DNA from: Bryopsis sp. KO-2023
Lineage: Eukaryota > Chlorophyta > Ulvophyceae > Bryopsidales > Bryopsidaceae
Length of the DNA: 64,000 bases
NCBI GenBank assembly: GCA_030272585.1
Contig: BSYQ01000006.1
Coordinates: forward strand, 3,621,001-3,685,000
Direction: 5' to 3'
A program made the translations under genes and the position numbers. Below are positions 12,996-27,568 of the stretch, in pieces (the stretch's first letter is position 1; each line of letters opens with the position of its first letter). A model generated the notes under the pieces. The model was given only the letters and a program-made list of their open reading frames with translations, searched no databases and was not told the origin of the DNA.

Positions 12996-13250
12996 CAAGA
13001 CTTGGTGGCGTAGTTGCATGGGCAGGTGTCAGTGATTCCAACCACGACAATGGGCTGCAGGCGACCTCGTAGCACTTCCTAAGCAAACCAGGCCACCCTT
13101 TCTACAGCTGATCTACAGCTGATCTACAGCTGTGCGTCCACAGATCGGTTTCTTCACTGATACCAGCCGCCACCAACTGACGCCTCCAGCTCGCAGGACC
13201 CTCCTCCGCGCGCCTCTGATTCCTGATCCATCCCTGCTCTTGTTTGCGGG
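12996..13250 (-). pseudogene. Fragment resembling an expansin / RlpA-like double-psi barrel gene
   Basis: On the minus strand 13074-12996 reads CYEVAC in one frame and, after a frame change, PIVVVGITDTCPCNYATKSW in another, followed by GTATAT as a possible donor. The spacing of CYE(V/I)xC and VxxTDxCPxNYA is that of the expansin N-terminal domain. Upstream minus sequence to about 13250 has Gly/Trp-rich scraps and a tandem gatctacagct repeat (about 13109-13132). The frame change suggests a dead fragment; a mis-set splice site is an alternative. The family call rests on one short motif. Confidence 0.35.
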
Positions 13251-13259
13251 TGGCTGCAT

Positions 13260-14841
13260 TTTCAAGCCACAGATCACGTGATCAAGGCGTCACATCCGTT
13301 TCAAACAAAGGGCAAAGAATTGTAAGATATCTATTTTTTTGCCAGAATTTCAGGAGTCCCCATGGGCAAATATTGACCAAATTTTGCATAAAAACAAGAC
13401 AAAACACAAACACAAGCAGCTATTTCATGATAAGCATAAATTTAAAACGACCTGATCCTTTGCATCAGCTCAGTTGTGTGTATCCACAACAAGGATCCCC
13501 GCGATTTTCGCGTGCGCAGTATCCTTGTGTACCCGTTTCAGTACTGCCTCTTCCGAACGAGCTCTGTTAATCTTGAAGGCTGTTGTACCGCACACTTGGA
13601 GGCAAGGAGAAACGTAGAGGAAATTATCATCAATTGACCACATATCTTTATCAGAACTTCAGAACGCTTCGACGGTGCTTTGAAAGCACCCAGAAGAATT
13701 TAAGAAAGATGATGATATGTTGTTTTCATGGCTTCAGTGCTTCAGTGAGAACGATGCCAGTGCCAAAGGATTTGCATAACAAGCCATAGTTCTGGACTGC
13801 TTGTTTTAAAATCCATTTCTTGCATGTATCCCCCAAAATACAAGTCTGCAAATTGTTGCCTCTTTAGTCATTTCCGAGAATGGCATTTTTAAATATTTTC
13901 ATATTTGTTCCCCAAGCTTGGTGTCATCAAACAGAAACCAGCTCTAATTCGACTTGACGGGACATTGAAGAAAAATATGTTTGACCCAACGAGTGCACCA
14001 GGGATTCCTGACATTCATACGATCCCGAATACAAACAAACTGGAGCATAAAAAATTCCAGATTTTCCATGATTGGTTTAGTGAAAGCATCGTAAGATGAA
14101 AAAGATCGCCCCCAGGAGTTGTAAGACGGCAGTTGGTAGTGGCTCTCCTTCTTTCCACACTGTTTTTTAATCCGCTGCGACTTGATTGCATCAAACCTTC
14201 GATCTAATAATCTATTAATCATGATAAAGCCATCAAACCTTGTACAAATGGGTTCACTTCAATCATTGAGAAACAATGACAATAGGTCTACTCCTTCCCG
14301 CATTCCCTAGCAATATTCAGATCAATCGCACTGTACAGTTTGCACTGGGTTTAACTGATGCTCAGTCATCAGCCCCCCATCCCACTGGAGCTGGTGGGTT
14401 GGGAGAAGCTTCGGAAGACGTACAGACAAGATGCAAGGAAATAATGTTACAAATGATAATGATTACCCTGTTGCCTGAGAAGCCAAAAAATAAATAAATA
14501 AAAATAAATAAATATTGTTACAATGTCAATCACGACAGCCATCAATAAGTACTGTCACAGCCAATCCCTCTGGGTGGGCCTGACTGTCATTCCCCACATA
14601 TTCCATCAAGACAAATAAGTTCACCAAGACATCAACAGCTTGCTCCCCCAGTTCCATTTAAAGCAACCAGACCTGTTTAGTCATCATTTCTCTCATCAAA
14701 TCCTCGCTGACCACGTGAGGCGGGAGCCTCTGGATGGTAGGTAGATTCCCTTGAAGAATCAGCGTTTTTTTTCGAAACGGCAGCTTTCCTTTGTTCGACC
14801 CAGTCTCTCTGTCCTTTGCTTCCTCCCTGACGAAACGCAAG
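13260..14841. other. Spacer upstream of the GLYR1-like gene
   Basis: No gene is supported. Open stretches occur on both strands, for example minus 13575-13500 and minus 14222-13944. None has a recognised domain or a chain of spliceable neighbours. A TAAATAAA-rich tract lies near 14490-14515. Confidence 0.5.
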
Positions 14842-17457
14842 ATGCCTACCTCCGTCGGTTTCTTGGGGATGGGTATAATGGGGTCTGCTATGGCCGCGAA
14901 CCTTAACAAGAGTGAGCTCTTTGGGCCTATAGCCGTTTGGAACAGGACTTCGTCCAAGGTGATATATTACCCATGAATATAGTTTGCCTTGAGGGACCCA
15001 CAGCGATCGAGAAACTACGATCTCAACTTGTTTCTTCTTCTTCGCTTTCCTGCTTTTGAACTTGACTTCGGCAAGTCTATTGGTCGGCGTTTTGTGGGGG
15101 TGCTTGTGCAGATTTATGCGCTCCCCTCGAGAATGGGATTGCGTTGCGGAGGGCTGAGTTTTTTTTTGGTTGTTGTGGCGCGCAGTGCGACGAGTTGAAG
15201 TCGCAGGGGGCGAAAGTCGTCGCGACTCCTGCGGAAGTCGTGCGTCAGTGCGACATCACGTTCGGCTGTCTGTCGGACCCAACCGCCGCCGCTGACGTAA
15301 GGACCGATCGATATGAGAAAACTTCGACCTTCTTAGAAGAAATCCAGGAAACACTCTCTGGCAGTGAATTGCTTGTCAACCATATTGCTCCTTTCCATTG
15401 AAAAGTTCAATGAGCAAATGACAAATCACCATCAGATTCACCAGTGCAATTCCCTTTCATATTGTACTTTGATTGTTGGGGTTTGCATAGAAAGCCGTCA
15501 CCTCAACAAAGAGCTTGAAATATTTTTCTCAAGTTGAAACACCCAAGACTCAAAGCATGGCACTCTATTGATTCCAGTTTTCGGCTGGAGTTTTGAGGAT
15601 TCTTGTAAGTCTCTTGGGAGCTATGTGCATACACCGCACATATATATAGTGGCCACCAGTGACGGCTATGGATGTCGGGTGTTGTTAGGTGGTGTTGTCT
15701 GAGGGTGGAGTGCTAGAGGGCATTTCTGCAAACAAGGGATACGTCGACATGAGCACTGTTGATGAACAAACTTCGATCAAAATTGGGAAAGCTATTGCTG
15801 AGAAGGGGGGGCGATTCGTTGAGGTAGGAGAGGGAGTGATAAAAATTGTGAATGCTGGAGAAGTCATTTTTTCCTTCTTGGGAATGCAAGCCGAATGCTC
15901 CCCTCGCGTAGTTTGCTTTGTTTATATATATCTTTTCATGTTTCAATAAAAGGATTGAGAAACAGGGAAACCACACCCACCAGAAGAATTGAGAGAAAAA
16001 GTAATACGAAATATAGAAAACATGAAAAATAAAAATACATAAAACATGTAGAGTCCACGTGAGCCTGCCATTATTTTCATGAAACAGCTACAAATAACAA
16101 CATTGAGGGAATCACCAGACAAGAAAAATCCTTTCGACATCTCAAGAACCTTGCTTTTTGTGTTTATTTTATTTTATTTTCAATTCTTTCTGCCTGTGGT
16201 AGGCACCAGTTTCTGGAAGCAAGAAACCAGCCATCGATGGGACGCTCATTATTTTGGCTGCCGGAGATCCCACTCTCTACAAAGAAGCGCTGCCTTGCTT
16301 CGACATTATGGGCAAAAAGTCTTTTCTATTGAGCGACGATGTTGGAGCTGGGGCCCGGATGAAACTGGTCGTAAATATGATAATGGGATCCATGCTTGGT
16401 GAGAACAGATAAACTTCACTGGAAACATGTGGCTAGACGAAGATCCAGAAGCACAGTTGGAATTTGATCTGCAACTTAGTTTTCAAAAATTCAATGGGTT
16501 CTAAGACCGACCATGAGGATTGGACCGCGGCAGGAGAGACAAATAAAGATTTATATACCCCCCCCCCCTCTTTTTTCTTTAGGAAAAACTGTACGTTTAT
16601 GTACATATTTTGTTTTTGAAACGTAGCTCCACAGACACTTTCGTCAAGCGATGCGCAGCATTTTTCTTGGACATACTGAGAAGGAGCTGTCGTTTCCTTT
16701 TCTTGTCTCGGTTTGAATTTACTGAAAAACAGCCGTCCTTTCTGATTTGTGCTTCCACATTTCCCCTTTCGGCAAATCCCCCCCCCCCCTCTTCCCATCA
16801 GAGCTGAATTATTTCCTTTCAAGTGAGCCCAAGTCGATGATTCACTCTATTGCGGCTTCATCAGGGGATATCCACACTTCACCCAGCCAACCTTTTATTG
16901 CCTGTGTGTTGCAGGTTCTTTGTGTGAGGGTATGGCTTTGGCTGACAAGGGTGGTTTGAGTCAAAACGATGTCCTCGAGGTTCTGTCGCTCGGAGCCCTG
17001 AATAACCCAGCCTTCAACATCAAGGGGCCAACGATCATCAAGAGAGAATATCCGACAAATTTCCCCCTGAAGCATCAAGAGAAGGACGTTCGGCTGGCAA
17101 TCGCACTCGGGTAAGTTGACAGCAAAACGAGATGACTCTCCGGGGTTGGTGGGGGGCAGCTCGAAATTTTTTGTTGAGCCCTTTTTATTCTTTTTTTTGG
17201 GTTTTTCTTATTGTATCAAGACTAAATTAATATGATCAGTGAAAGAAGACCCATCCATTGTGCAAATGTCTGACATGGGGCTTCAGGGAGTGATAAGCAG
17301 GTTTTTTGGTTGCTCTTGCAGAAACCAATTGGGTCAATCTCTCCCTATAGCAGAAGCCACGAACGAGCTATACAAGCAGGCCATGGAGAAAGGACATGGG
17401 GACGATGATTTTGCTGCGGTGTATGAGGCCGTCGCTCCTCCAAAAAAGACAGAGTAA
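14842..17457 (+). CDS. GLYR1: Glyoxylate/succinic semialdehyde reductase, GLYR1 type
   Basis: Six exons (14842-14958, 15186-15296, 15689-15823, 16203-16398, 16915-17110, 17322-17457) join in phase to 296 residues, close to the 289 of Arabidopsis GLYR1. It belongs to the beta-hydroxyacid dehydrogenase family, which uses NADPH to reduce glyoxylate and succinic semialdehyde to glycolate and 4-hydroxybutyrate. Visible motifs are the Rossmann loop GFLGMGIMGSAMA at residues 6-18, DMSTVD, the substrate loop PVSGSKKPA, and the catalytic lysine in GARMKLVVNMIMG. The tail follows plant GLYR1 closely (FPLKHQEKDVRLAIALG). The protein starts directly at the Rossmann fold with no transit peptide, so a cytosolic form is likely. 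It converges with the SURF1 gene. Confidence 0.92.
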
Positions 17458-18048
17458 CTCGACTTGAAAAAGAGTTGCTTTTTCTTTGTTTTTCCCCATT
17501 TCACCACATATTCTTACATATGTTTAAGATATATATGTATATCTTATAGATTATATATAAGATTCAAACCGTCCTGGGGGCGTCGACACCACAATATTTC
17601 GCTGCCAGTATTTTTTTTTTCTTTCATTTTTTGGTTTGAATATTTCCTAGAAAGATGGTGTAAACAATTCTTTCATTTCCTATGGTAATGAAATGGCCTC
17701 ATGAGTGTTTTTTCGATTTGATTCGTGGCACAAAGTTAACTTTACATTTACTGCTCCTCCTGACAGTTTTTCCACCAACCCCCTCAAAAGACTTGGGGAA
17801 AATAGAAGAAATGATCCCCACAAAATCATTTCCCCCCCCCCCTTTCACAGAGCGACAAAAAGCAAATGATTCAAATTCGCTTTCGCCATCTGCATATTTG
17901 TCTTTCCTTCTATTTTATTGAATTTTTTTTTCAATTTTGGAAGCGTCTCCTTCTCCTAGTGGTATTCACCCTTTTTTTTGTCAATGGGTGAGCTGGGCTG
18001 CTTTGGGGGGGGTTTCCAGTCGATTTTCCTTTCCTATTCCTCAAGATT
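17458..18048. other. Convergent spacer between GLYR1-like and SURF1 genes
   Basis: Contains the 3' ends of the two convergent genes, AT-rich sequence and a C run near 17832. No gene was seen. Confidence 0.6.
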
Positions 18049-21047
18049 TCACAGAACCCAGCGGCCTTGGCGGAGAGCTCTGGCTGCCATTAATGCGGTC
18101 GCTCCAGACAGACTGAACCAAATTGCTGAATATCCCAAGTGGTCGTCTGCTCAACCATTAAAAAGACAAGGCACCACAAAAAGTACTCAGTTTTGCATTA
18201 TATGCACACCATACATGCCAGTCAGTCATGCATTTTTTTGGCTGCCACCAAACCCCAGAAAAGAAAAGAGCATGGAAATATTGTGCGTTTCTCAAATGGC
18301 GAGGTTTCCTAGCTTGCCTGTGGTGATTATTTCACTGTGCTGGTTACAAATTCATGAACTCTGTGTGAACATGGCAAAGGCAAGATGCAATGCAGCATAC
18401 AAGAAAATGCATGCACCACCAAAGGTCGTCGAATACATCCAAACCACAGAAACTCACTTGGCATAACTGAAAATTCCAAAAAGTCTTCGACATCCTTTGG
18501 AATCGGGTAGTCAGCTTCTTTCGCTTTCATCGTTGTTCGTCCCCCAAGGACCTCTAGCGATCAAAACCAACCAATCAATTATTATACAGTGAGTGTTGAT
18601 TTGTCATTTGGATGGATGGATGCAATCTCCCACCAGAATGAATCAAAAAGGTCCCCCTGGATCCAAGCTTTCTACAACAAAGAAAAACTGTAGAGCTACT
18701 TTTTTATTGTTGTTTTTCTTGGTCAACCCTTGATATAGATAATCAAACTGGTGTCAAATGTCTTTTATTATCCGCCAGAAGGTGGCATCAATTTTCTTCG
18801 TGTGTGTGTCCATTGTGAGTTGAAAGATTCACTGCAAGAAGATAAATCAGAACGGCTGAGCTGTCCTCGCATTAGGAGTTTCAGTACATCTTTTTTTCAC
18901 ACCTATTGGTGTTGGTTGGGGATCGTATCCAGAATGGTCATCCCTCCGCCTCACAGCTTGAATCATTGGTGTGTCTGACGGCAGACCACAAGCAGCTGCC
19001 TACCATCAAAACGAGAAAGAAAGTAAGCAATTTCCCCCCCCCCCCCCCCCAAAAAAAAAAGAGAAAGGGGAAAAGAAAATGAATGAATTGGCATCAGTCT
19101 GTCGACATTGACTGAAAATCAATAAAACAAAAACTTTGGTGCGAAATTATCGCAACCAAAATCAAATCTTCCCTTTCCCGATCATTTATGCAGGCACGAT
19201 GGTGCCCCACGCAGCATACTGAGAAAAAATAAAGAATCCACTGGCTGGATCCAAACATGATTATCTGTGGGAAAAAAAGGAGACTTACAATCGCAGGGAT
19301 GTCGACCCAAAACCAGGTGCTCTTGGCAGGATGGTTATCTGGTATGAAACTGCTGGGTTTTTCGCTGTCGACCACCACCCCTTGCACTCGGACTTCTTCT
19401 TCTGACAGCTCATCTTGAGCTGATTTTTCGTTCGTTTTCCAAGATTCCGGAACCCAGCCACGATTGACCAGAATCGTTCTGTCCCTGAAACACAAGCATA
19501 AAGTGCATTTTCAAATGAACAAATCCACAAACCAGACCAAAACTGATTACAAAGTCGATAAGGATTTGAAAAATGCAAAAGCAACCCACCAAAAAAAGGA
19601 ACAAGGGAGGGGCACCAAAAATTCGACTCTATGTATTCATCCAGTCTCGTTCTTGCCACCTACCGAGTTATGAGCTGGAATTGAGACAAAAATGGTGTTT
19701 TCGATACGCGAATCAAAATGAAGCAACGTCCCTACCATGTCGAGCTCTTCAAGGGAGTGATCAGCATGAAGCCTTTTTCAGGAATTCCACAAATTCTGCA
19801 CACATGCAAACAAGCACGATCCCTGTTAATGTCTTTCCATAAATCAACACACAAAAATAGACAAAATTATTTTTGCATAGTTGCGTGGAATGTGGGTTGA
19901 TGGATATGGATATTACGAAAAGGAAAAAAAGAAAAAGATGGTTTGCGATGAGACAGACATATACGTGAGTGTTTATCCTGGATGGGAGGGTTGGTCAAAA
20001 CAAGGACTCACATTCGCACCCTGGGTCCAACAAGAACAGAAGAAGCTTCTTGGAATTTGCCAGTGGCACTGGTGGGGGTGTATTCCAATGGACATAGGGA
20101 AGGATCCAGTAAATCGACAGGGTCACCAGTCAATCTTGATTCGCGGCGCTGGACAAGCTCCGACTGGAAACAAAGAACAGATCAGAGATGAAAGTGTTCT
20201 GAAAAAAATTCAATAAAGCAGTCCTTTTCTTGTGGAAGTTTGTCTTAAACGTATCGCATAGTACAGTTGATGTGTAAAATAACAAAAATAATAAGTAAAA
20301 TAAAAAGATGAGGTAATCATAATGTCGTGACGTGAAGTCCAAGTCATGTACTGAAAAGAGCAAACACACAACCCATTCCATCCATAGAAATTGCGGGAAA
20401 AAATACCAAGAATTACCAAGAATTATTCAAAGATTCGGTTCTGAGGGAGATTATAGTTCCTGAATTAATTTTGGGGAAAACGGTCCATTCTTTGATTTCT
20501 GAGACACAGAAATCTGCTGATAGGCACGTAAAAATTCTCCCAATCTGAAGGGCTGCCAGTTCGACCTCTTAGTAGTAGTTACCTTCCAAGAGCTTCTTTG
20601 AATCTGCCAGACCCCCAAACTACCAGCAACTAAGGATGGTACCAGCAGAAGGTAGGAACCCAAACCTGTCGAACTTCACACTGTAAGAAACTATGAATGC
20701 CAATCCACACATAGTCTGGATGCATTCGATTTTCAAAATCACAGGACATGAAAAGAAAGAAAAGAGACCCTCCAAAATGATGGGACCTATCGATTAGAAA
20801 CTGTCTTCCAAAGATAATGAATGATGGATCAATCTGTGAGTGTGATTTTTCTGCTTTTTTGTGAATGTTTTTTTTTTTTTTTTCTCGGCATGCTTTTACG
20901 AGATCCAATCGAACGCATGCGAGGAAAGCAGTGACTCGTTGTACCAGGCCTTGTCGTTTCCCTCGTGGAAGGTGGTGCTTTGGTGGCGAGTTTGCGTGTG
21001 TGCCGCCAAGGTCGATAGACTTTCAGCAGAGAACGAAAAAATTGCAT
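18049..21047 (-). CDS. SURF1: SURF1, cytochrome c oxidase assembly factor
   Basis: Eight exons on the minus strand (20900-21047, 20583-20665, 20012-20163, 19736-19795, 19289-19484, 18903-18999, 18458-18553, 18049-18146) add to exactly 310 codons with all phases matching: 309 residues, the usual SURF1 size. SURF1 is an inner-mitochondrial-membrane protein that helps insert heme a during complex IV assembly. The Arg/Ser/Thr-rich N-terminus lacking acids fits a mitochondrial presequence. The first span is near YLLLVPSLVAGSLGVWQ. Family signatures are SVLVGPRVR, TILVNRGWVPESW, STWFWVDIPAI and YPIPKDV. The second span is in DHLGYSAIWFSLSGATAL near the C-terminus. Exon 1 was assigned from its ATG, composition and phase and is the least certain part. 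Confidence 0.9.
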
Positions 21048-21867
21048 CTGGATTGGATCTGCCTCTCCAGGATGGATGTCAGGTGGGGGTTTGCCGATTT
21101 TGAAAATATGAATGTAATCGACTGTTTGTTCGTTCGTTCGTTTGAACGATGACTTTCATGTGGAGTAGAGGGGACTCCAGGCATGTGTTGAATTTAGTTT
21201 TCTTAAAAATCGTTTCAGAACACAAGAAACCCCCCTTTATACTGACAAATTCAACTGGTTTAATGGTTTCAAAACATGCAAATTTTAACCTGTGCAGGGT
21301 ACCATGTGGAGAGCTTTTGGACAGATGTCATGCTGGTGCTTTTCGTTTCTGAGTAAAACAAAGAAGCCATTTTTGGGAGAATGAGCAGATGAACAAATGA
21401 CTGACATGCGCTTCACAAGAGCACCTTGAGTTGTTCGATTCTGTCCCTCACTACTGCAATGAAACTGACAAACGACCAAACCAAAAAGATAGAAAGGAAC
21501 CTCTAAAAAGATAGAGCTTCCTTTCTAAACGACTTAAACAATTACATGATGTAATTGGTGGTTGTTGGAGGATGGTTTGCAGCAGGGCTGTTGCTTACAC
21601 CATCAAAATTCTGACATTTGCCTTTGAACAGAATAACTTTTCATTCTGATACCACGTCCTACTCTGGCAGGGATAAGATTCTACACAAAAGTGTGAAGCT
21701 TTTTGCACCTAGTTCCCCCCACCCCCCCCATCAGTGTGTGCTACTGTACATGCTTTACATGTCATATCATCTAGCCTTCCCCTCCCCTCCCCCCCTCCTC
21801 AAAACACAAAGAACAGAAACAAAAAAGAACTCGTAGGGGAATTCTCGTGCACATTTCTTTACGTTTG

Positions 21868-23180
21868 TCAAGACGATATTACCAGTGAGGTTTCTCCATT
21901 CATTGCATGCCGATAAAACCCTTTCCGTTGAACATCCAACCCCATCAACTTTGCGAAAATGTCTTTCACAACCTTGCCCCCAGAATTCCCACCACCACCA
22001 CCACCATCATCAGCAAAATGAGCTACGATCTCCTCCAACCAAGCCACAGCTAAACAAGGCCACTTTGCATCGGGTTCCACCGACAAATGCTCCGTTTCTA
22101 ACTTAGTCTTTTCCCCATCGATGAATTCGAGCAGCCTTCGAACGGCGTTTGACTTCTCTTCGGTGGGCATTGGACGCGTGCAATGGGCAATCGAATGCCC
22201 TAACAGCCACCTGTAGTAAAACCAAGAACTGGAGTCTTGGGAATCGGTGACAAATGCCGAGTGTACGATTTCGTATTCTTCCTCCAGCATTTCCACCGGC
22301 ACCAAATCACCCCCAACTCCGATTCCAGCCTTCGGAGTTTTATTTTCCTCCTCCACCAATTGTGTCAGCGTGGTGGTTCCTTTCGCTCGCCCCACCAACG
22401 GCAAAAACTTCGTCCGGTAATGCCATGCCGAAAAGTTGCTGAAATTTTGGTCAATTTTCTTCCTGGAAAATTCCAGCTCCTCTTCCGGAGATCGACCGGC
22501 ATGGGCTGCAAGGAATTGCCGGTAGTTCCAGGCATGGAAATTTCTTTCGTCCTCCTCCAGTCTGGCTTCGACGAAAAGCAACTCATGCCTGGGTACTGTG
22601 TACCCTTTTTCGACCACCCATCTGCGTTGATGCCACGCCGAGTAGCTTTTTGGATTTCTTTTCAGAGCCTCCGCACTCACCTGGAGTTCCTTTTCGGAAA
22701 TCGCTCGCTTTTCGTCCACAGATTTTTCCTTATCGATAAATACCTGCACAATCCTCAACAATGCACAATGTACCAGCGGGTGAGGGCACAGGGATAAAAA
22801 TTGCATCTTTCATGGCCATTGATTCAATCATCCATATCTATATATATATTAATATTCCTGTAGTTGGTAAGATCTAGCTTCATTTTCCCTCCAATCCCTA
22901 CAAAAAAAAAAGCAGGAAATGATGTCTCATGATTTGATTTTCTCCTCCCCCCTACCTTCTGTAGGGCTTCTCTTCGGAAATTCCAGACTGTATAAACTTC
23001 AGGATTCAAAGATAGCAGTTTTGCAGCGAGACCCAAACTTTCGTCGCTGTAGTCTTTTTCCCGCCTTCGTTTCAACACTTCAGACGTCGCGTTTCTCAGA
23101 AGCTTGGTTTTACGCTCTTGCGCCGCCACTACCTCGGGGGGCGGCGAAAAGTCTTTCGGGGGGCGCGGACGACCGTGCAT
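21868..23180 (-). CDS. RGTA: Rab geranylgeranyltransferase alpha subunit (compact form)
   Basis: Two exons (22956-23180 and 21868-22743) join in phase to 366 residues starting MHGRPR, as in plant and animal homologues. The alpha subunit pairs with a beta subunit and Rab escort protein to attach geranylgeranyl groups to Rab C-terminal cysteines in the cytosol. Five prenyltransferase-alpha repeats are visible: NPEVYTVWNFRREAL, NPKSYSAWHQRRWVV, ERNFHAWNYRQFLAA, NFSNFSAWHYRTKFL and DSSSWFYYRWLLG. A glycine run (GGGGGGNSGG) sits near the C-terminus. The protein lacks the Ig-like and leucine-rich domains of mammalian and land-plant forms and is near the yeast Bet4 size. The start is 467 bases from the divergent ARF start. 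Confidence 0.93.
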
Positions 23181-23647
23181 GAGAACCCTCCTTCGGTTTT
23201 TTCACACACACGAGCGCTAGCTTCTCTGCCTGCTCATTTTTTCCGCAACTCATCTATTTTTGGTTGCGTCGTGTGAGTTACGTAATTGTCATGAGTCTGT
23301 CTTTCAGCAAGAATTCTGGTGGGGAAAATTGCTCGATCTGGGGCTGGATCAAGTGAATCTACCCGAAGCGATAACTTCGGGGGAGGTGGCGTGTATCAAG
23401 GCGAAGCTGTGACGCGAACTTGAAGAAACGGTTTTCACCACCCAGCGAACGAAAATCTTGCGCTTGTGGTCGTCGCTTTTCTTTTTTCGTGGTTGGGCGG
23501 GTCTCGTTAACCCAGATTTGCGTTCGGCTCGGCACCGCGCAGACTGCCGGTCCCACTGGGACGTCAAACCCAGTTTTTCTTTTTCCGCGCGCGCCCCTCC
23601 TCCTTTTTTTTCCCCGCTGCTGAGGAAAAGGGGGTAGCGGAGCGACA
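23181..23647. promoter_or_regulatory. Shared divergent promoter region (RGTA / ARFB1-like)
   Basis: The 467 bases between two head-to-head start codons are richer in G+C and CpG than nearby spacers. No TATA box was identified. A shared or paired promoter for two trafficking genes is inferred from position only. Confidence 0.45.
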
Positions 23648-25810
<2,163 letters not shown>

Positions 25811-27161
25811 CACATCAACAAGTTTCAGAATTCACATGCAAAAAAAAAAAAGAAGAAAAGAATGTTTTTTTTGTGATATACTAAAAAGGCAACCAAAGAA
25901 AAACTCTTTTTGAAAAAAACCAAAAAACGAAAAGAACCAAAAAGGGGATGGGTTGGGGGGAAAAACCTGATAAAGAGAAGGAAATAGATACGAAAAAAGA
26001 AAGAGGAGGGGGAGGAGGTGGGCAAGCCCAGTGCTGCCGTAGGTGCAAGTGAAATGTTCGTGAATTTGTTAACTTTTGATGGGGACCTTACACAGACAAT
26101 CCTGGGCTTTTTTTCCCTCTGTTGCCGTTTATTTGCTGAGTTATTACCGTAGCTAGGAGTGGTGGTGGTCATTCGGAGATGCTGTTTTGGGATGTGCCTT
26201 GTTCTTCAAATTTTCTGAACAGAGATTCAAAGGGACGGCAGGGAAGTTCAGGGGACAATGCAATAACCCCACGCCCACCCCGCCTCCTGAAAAAGAAAGG
26301 AGGGGGGGGAGGAACGTGCAAAAAAAAACAACAGAAGAAAAGGGTGGTGGTTGGTTTTGCCATTGAGACTTTTGGGGGGGAGAGGCAACTTTTGCTGTGT
26401 GCAAAGGTGGCAGTTGGTGTTTTTTTTGTTTCCTTGTTTCTTGTTGGGCATAGGTGTTTTTTGTAGAGGGACCGTGTAATTTGAAGTCAGAATTCTCTTT
26501 TTAAAGATTTTGATAAGAAATGTAACCCTGTCTCTTTTGCGGTGGTCAGCTGCCATTTGTCACTTCACCATTGAAGTGACAAAAAACTTCACCTCATACC
26601 TGCCAGTGTGGGAAGGCACAGTATCACAAAAACCTTTAATCGTATATTCAGCTTTGGTCCAGATTATGTCTGCACAATAGAAAAGAAAGATGTTCAATCA
26701 ATTCATTCTGATTCAATCAATTGATGTTACCTCCCAAAATTAATGCCTTTCTGAAACAACAGCATCAGAAAGGACACAAAGGGGAAATAGGAGCTTGAAC
26801 CCCCCCCCCCCTCTCTCTCCTTCCCCAAACTGAAGCATATTTTTTTTTGCTTGGTGAGGGGAGGGGGAAAAGGAAAACTCTGCCAACTTTTCTTGAACTC
26901 CAAAAAATTTCACCAAGTTTCTTTAAGAACAAGAGAAAAGGAGAAACCCGATCACAGGGATCAACATCATCAGAATGCCTCCGTCCTGGAATTTTGGGTG
27001 CTTTCTTTGTTATCGTCCCCTTCCTCAATTTCTGGCACATAGAGTCGGTTCTTTTTTCTTTCCTTTCCCAGGCGAGTATTTTTCCCTCTCACAAAGAGAG
27101 CAAGAGCAGAAAAAAGGCAACACCCACAGGAGGAATTGTTTAGTGTGAAGAAGGGGACAGG
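25811..27161. other. Spacer between ARFB1-like and nicalin genes
   Basis: No gene was seen in 1.35 kb. Contents are purine- or pyrimidine-biased low-complexity sequence, a C run at 26799-26810 and the hairpin listed separately. Confidence 0.6.
26556..26583. repeat. Perfect 12-bp hairpin
   Basis: TTTGTCACTTCA is followed by a four-base loop and its exact reverse complement. It lies about 750 bases downstream of the ARF stop codon. Its role is unknown; it could be an RNA 3'-end structure or chance. Confidence 0.8.
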
Positions 27162-27537
27162 ATGTGGGTTGCGAACAACGTTGCGGATTCGTTGCCGCTC
27201 TTCTTAGTGGTAAATCTGTGTTTGCTGGTCCTGGGCACGCAAGCGGGGTGCGTGTTGGATGCGTACAAGCTGGTGCAGATGGATATTGACGGTTCTCCGC
27301 TTGGCTCTCGGTCCGTCAGGCTTTCCCAGGTAGACGATTCATAAAGAGGAAAAAAAACAAAACAAAAATTGAAAGAAAAGGAAAAAAACACTACCACACT
27401 TTTGTGTTGATACCAGACGTCTGATAGAAAAAAAACCCACACCAGCGGAAAAGGGTGTGTGGGGTGAGTTCATGTTGAGCAAACACACAGCAGGAGCCGA
27501 ATTATGAAGAAGTGGGCATATTCGTGTAAGATTGAGG

Positions 27538-27568
<31 letters not shown>

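Noticed and set aside
13500-13575. Minus-strand coding-like stretch (FKINRARSEEAVLKRVHKD)
   Set aside because: Too short, no neighbouring exons in phase and no recognised family.
13944-14222. 92-codon minus-strand open frame
   Set aside because: No domain, no homologous motif and no spliceable partner; likely chance.
20829-21152. Plus-strand open frames over the SURF1 first exon
   Set aside because: They are shadows: the minus strand gives an ATG, a presequence-like composition and the right intron phase for SURF1.
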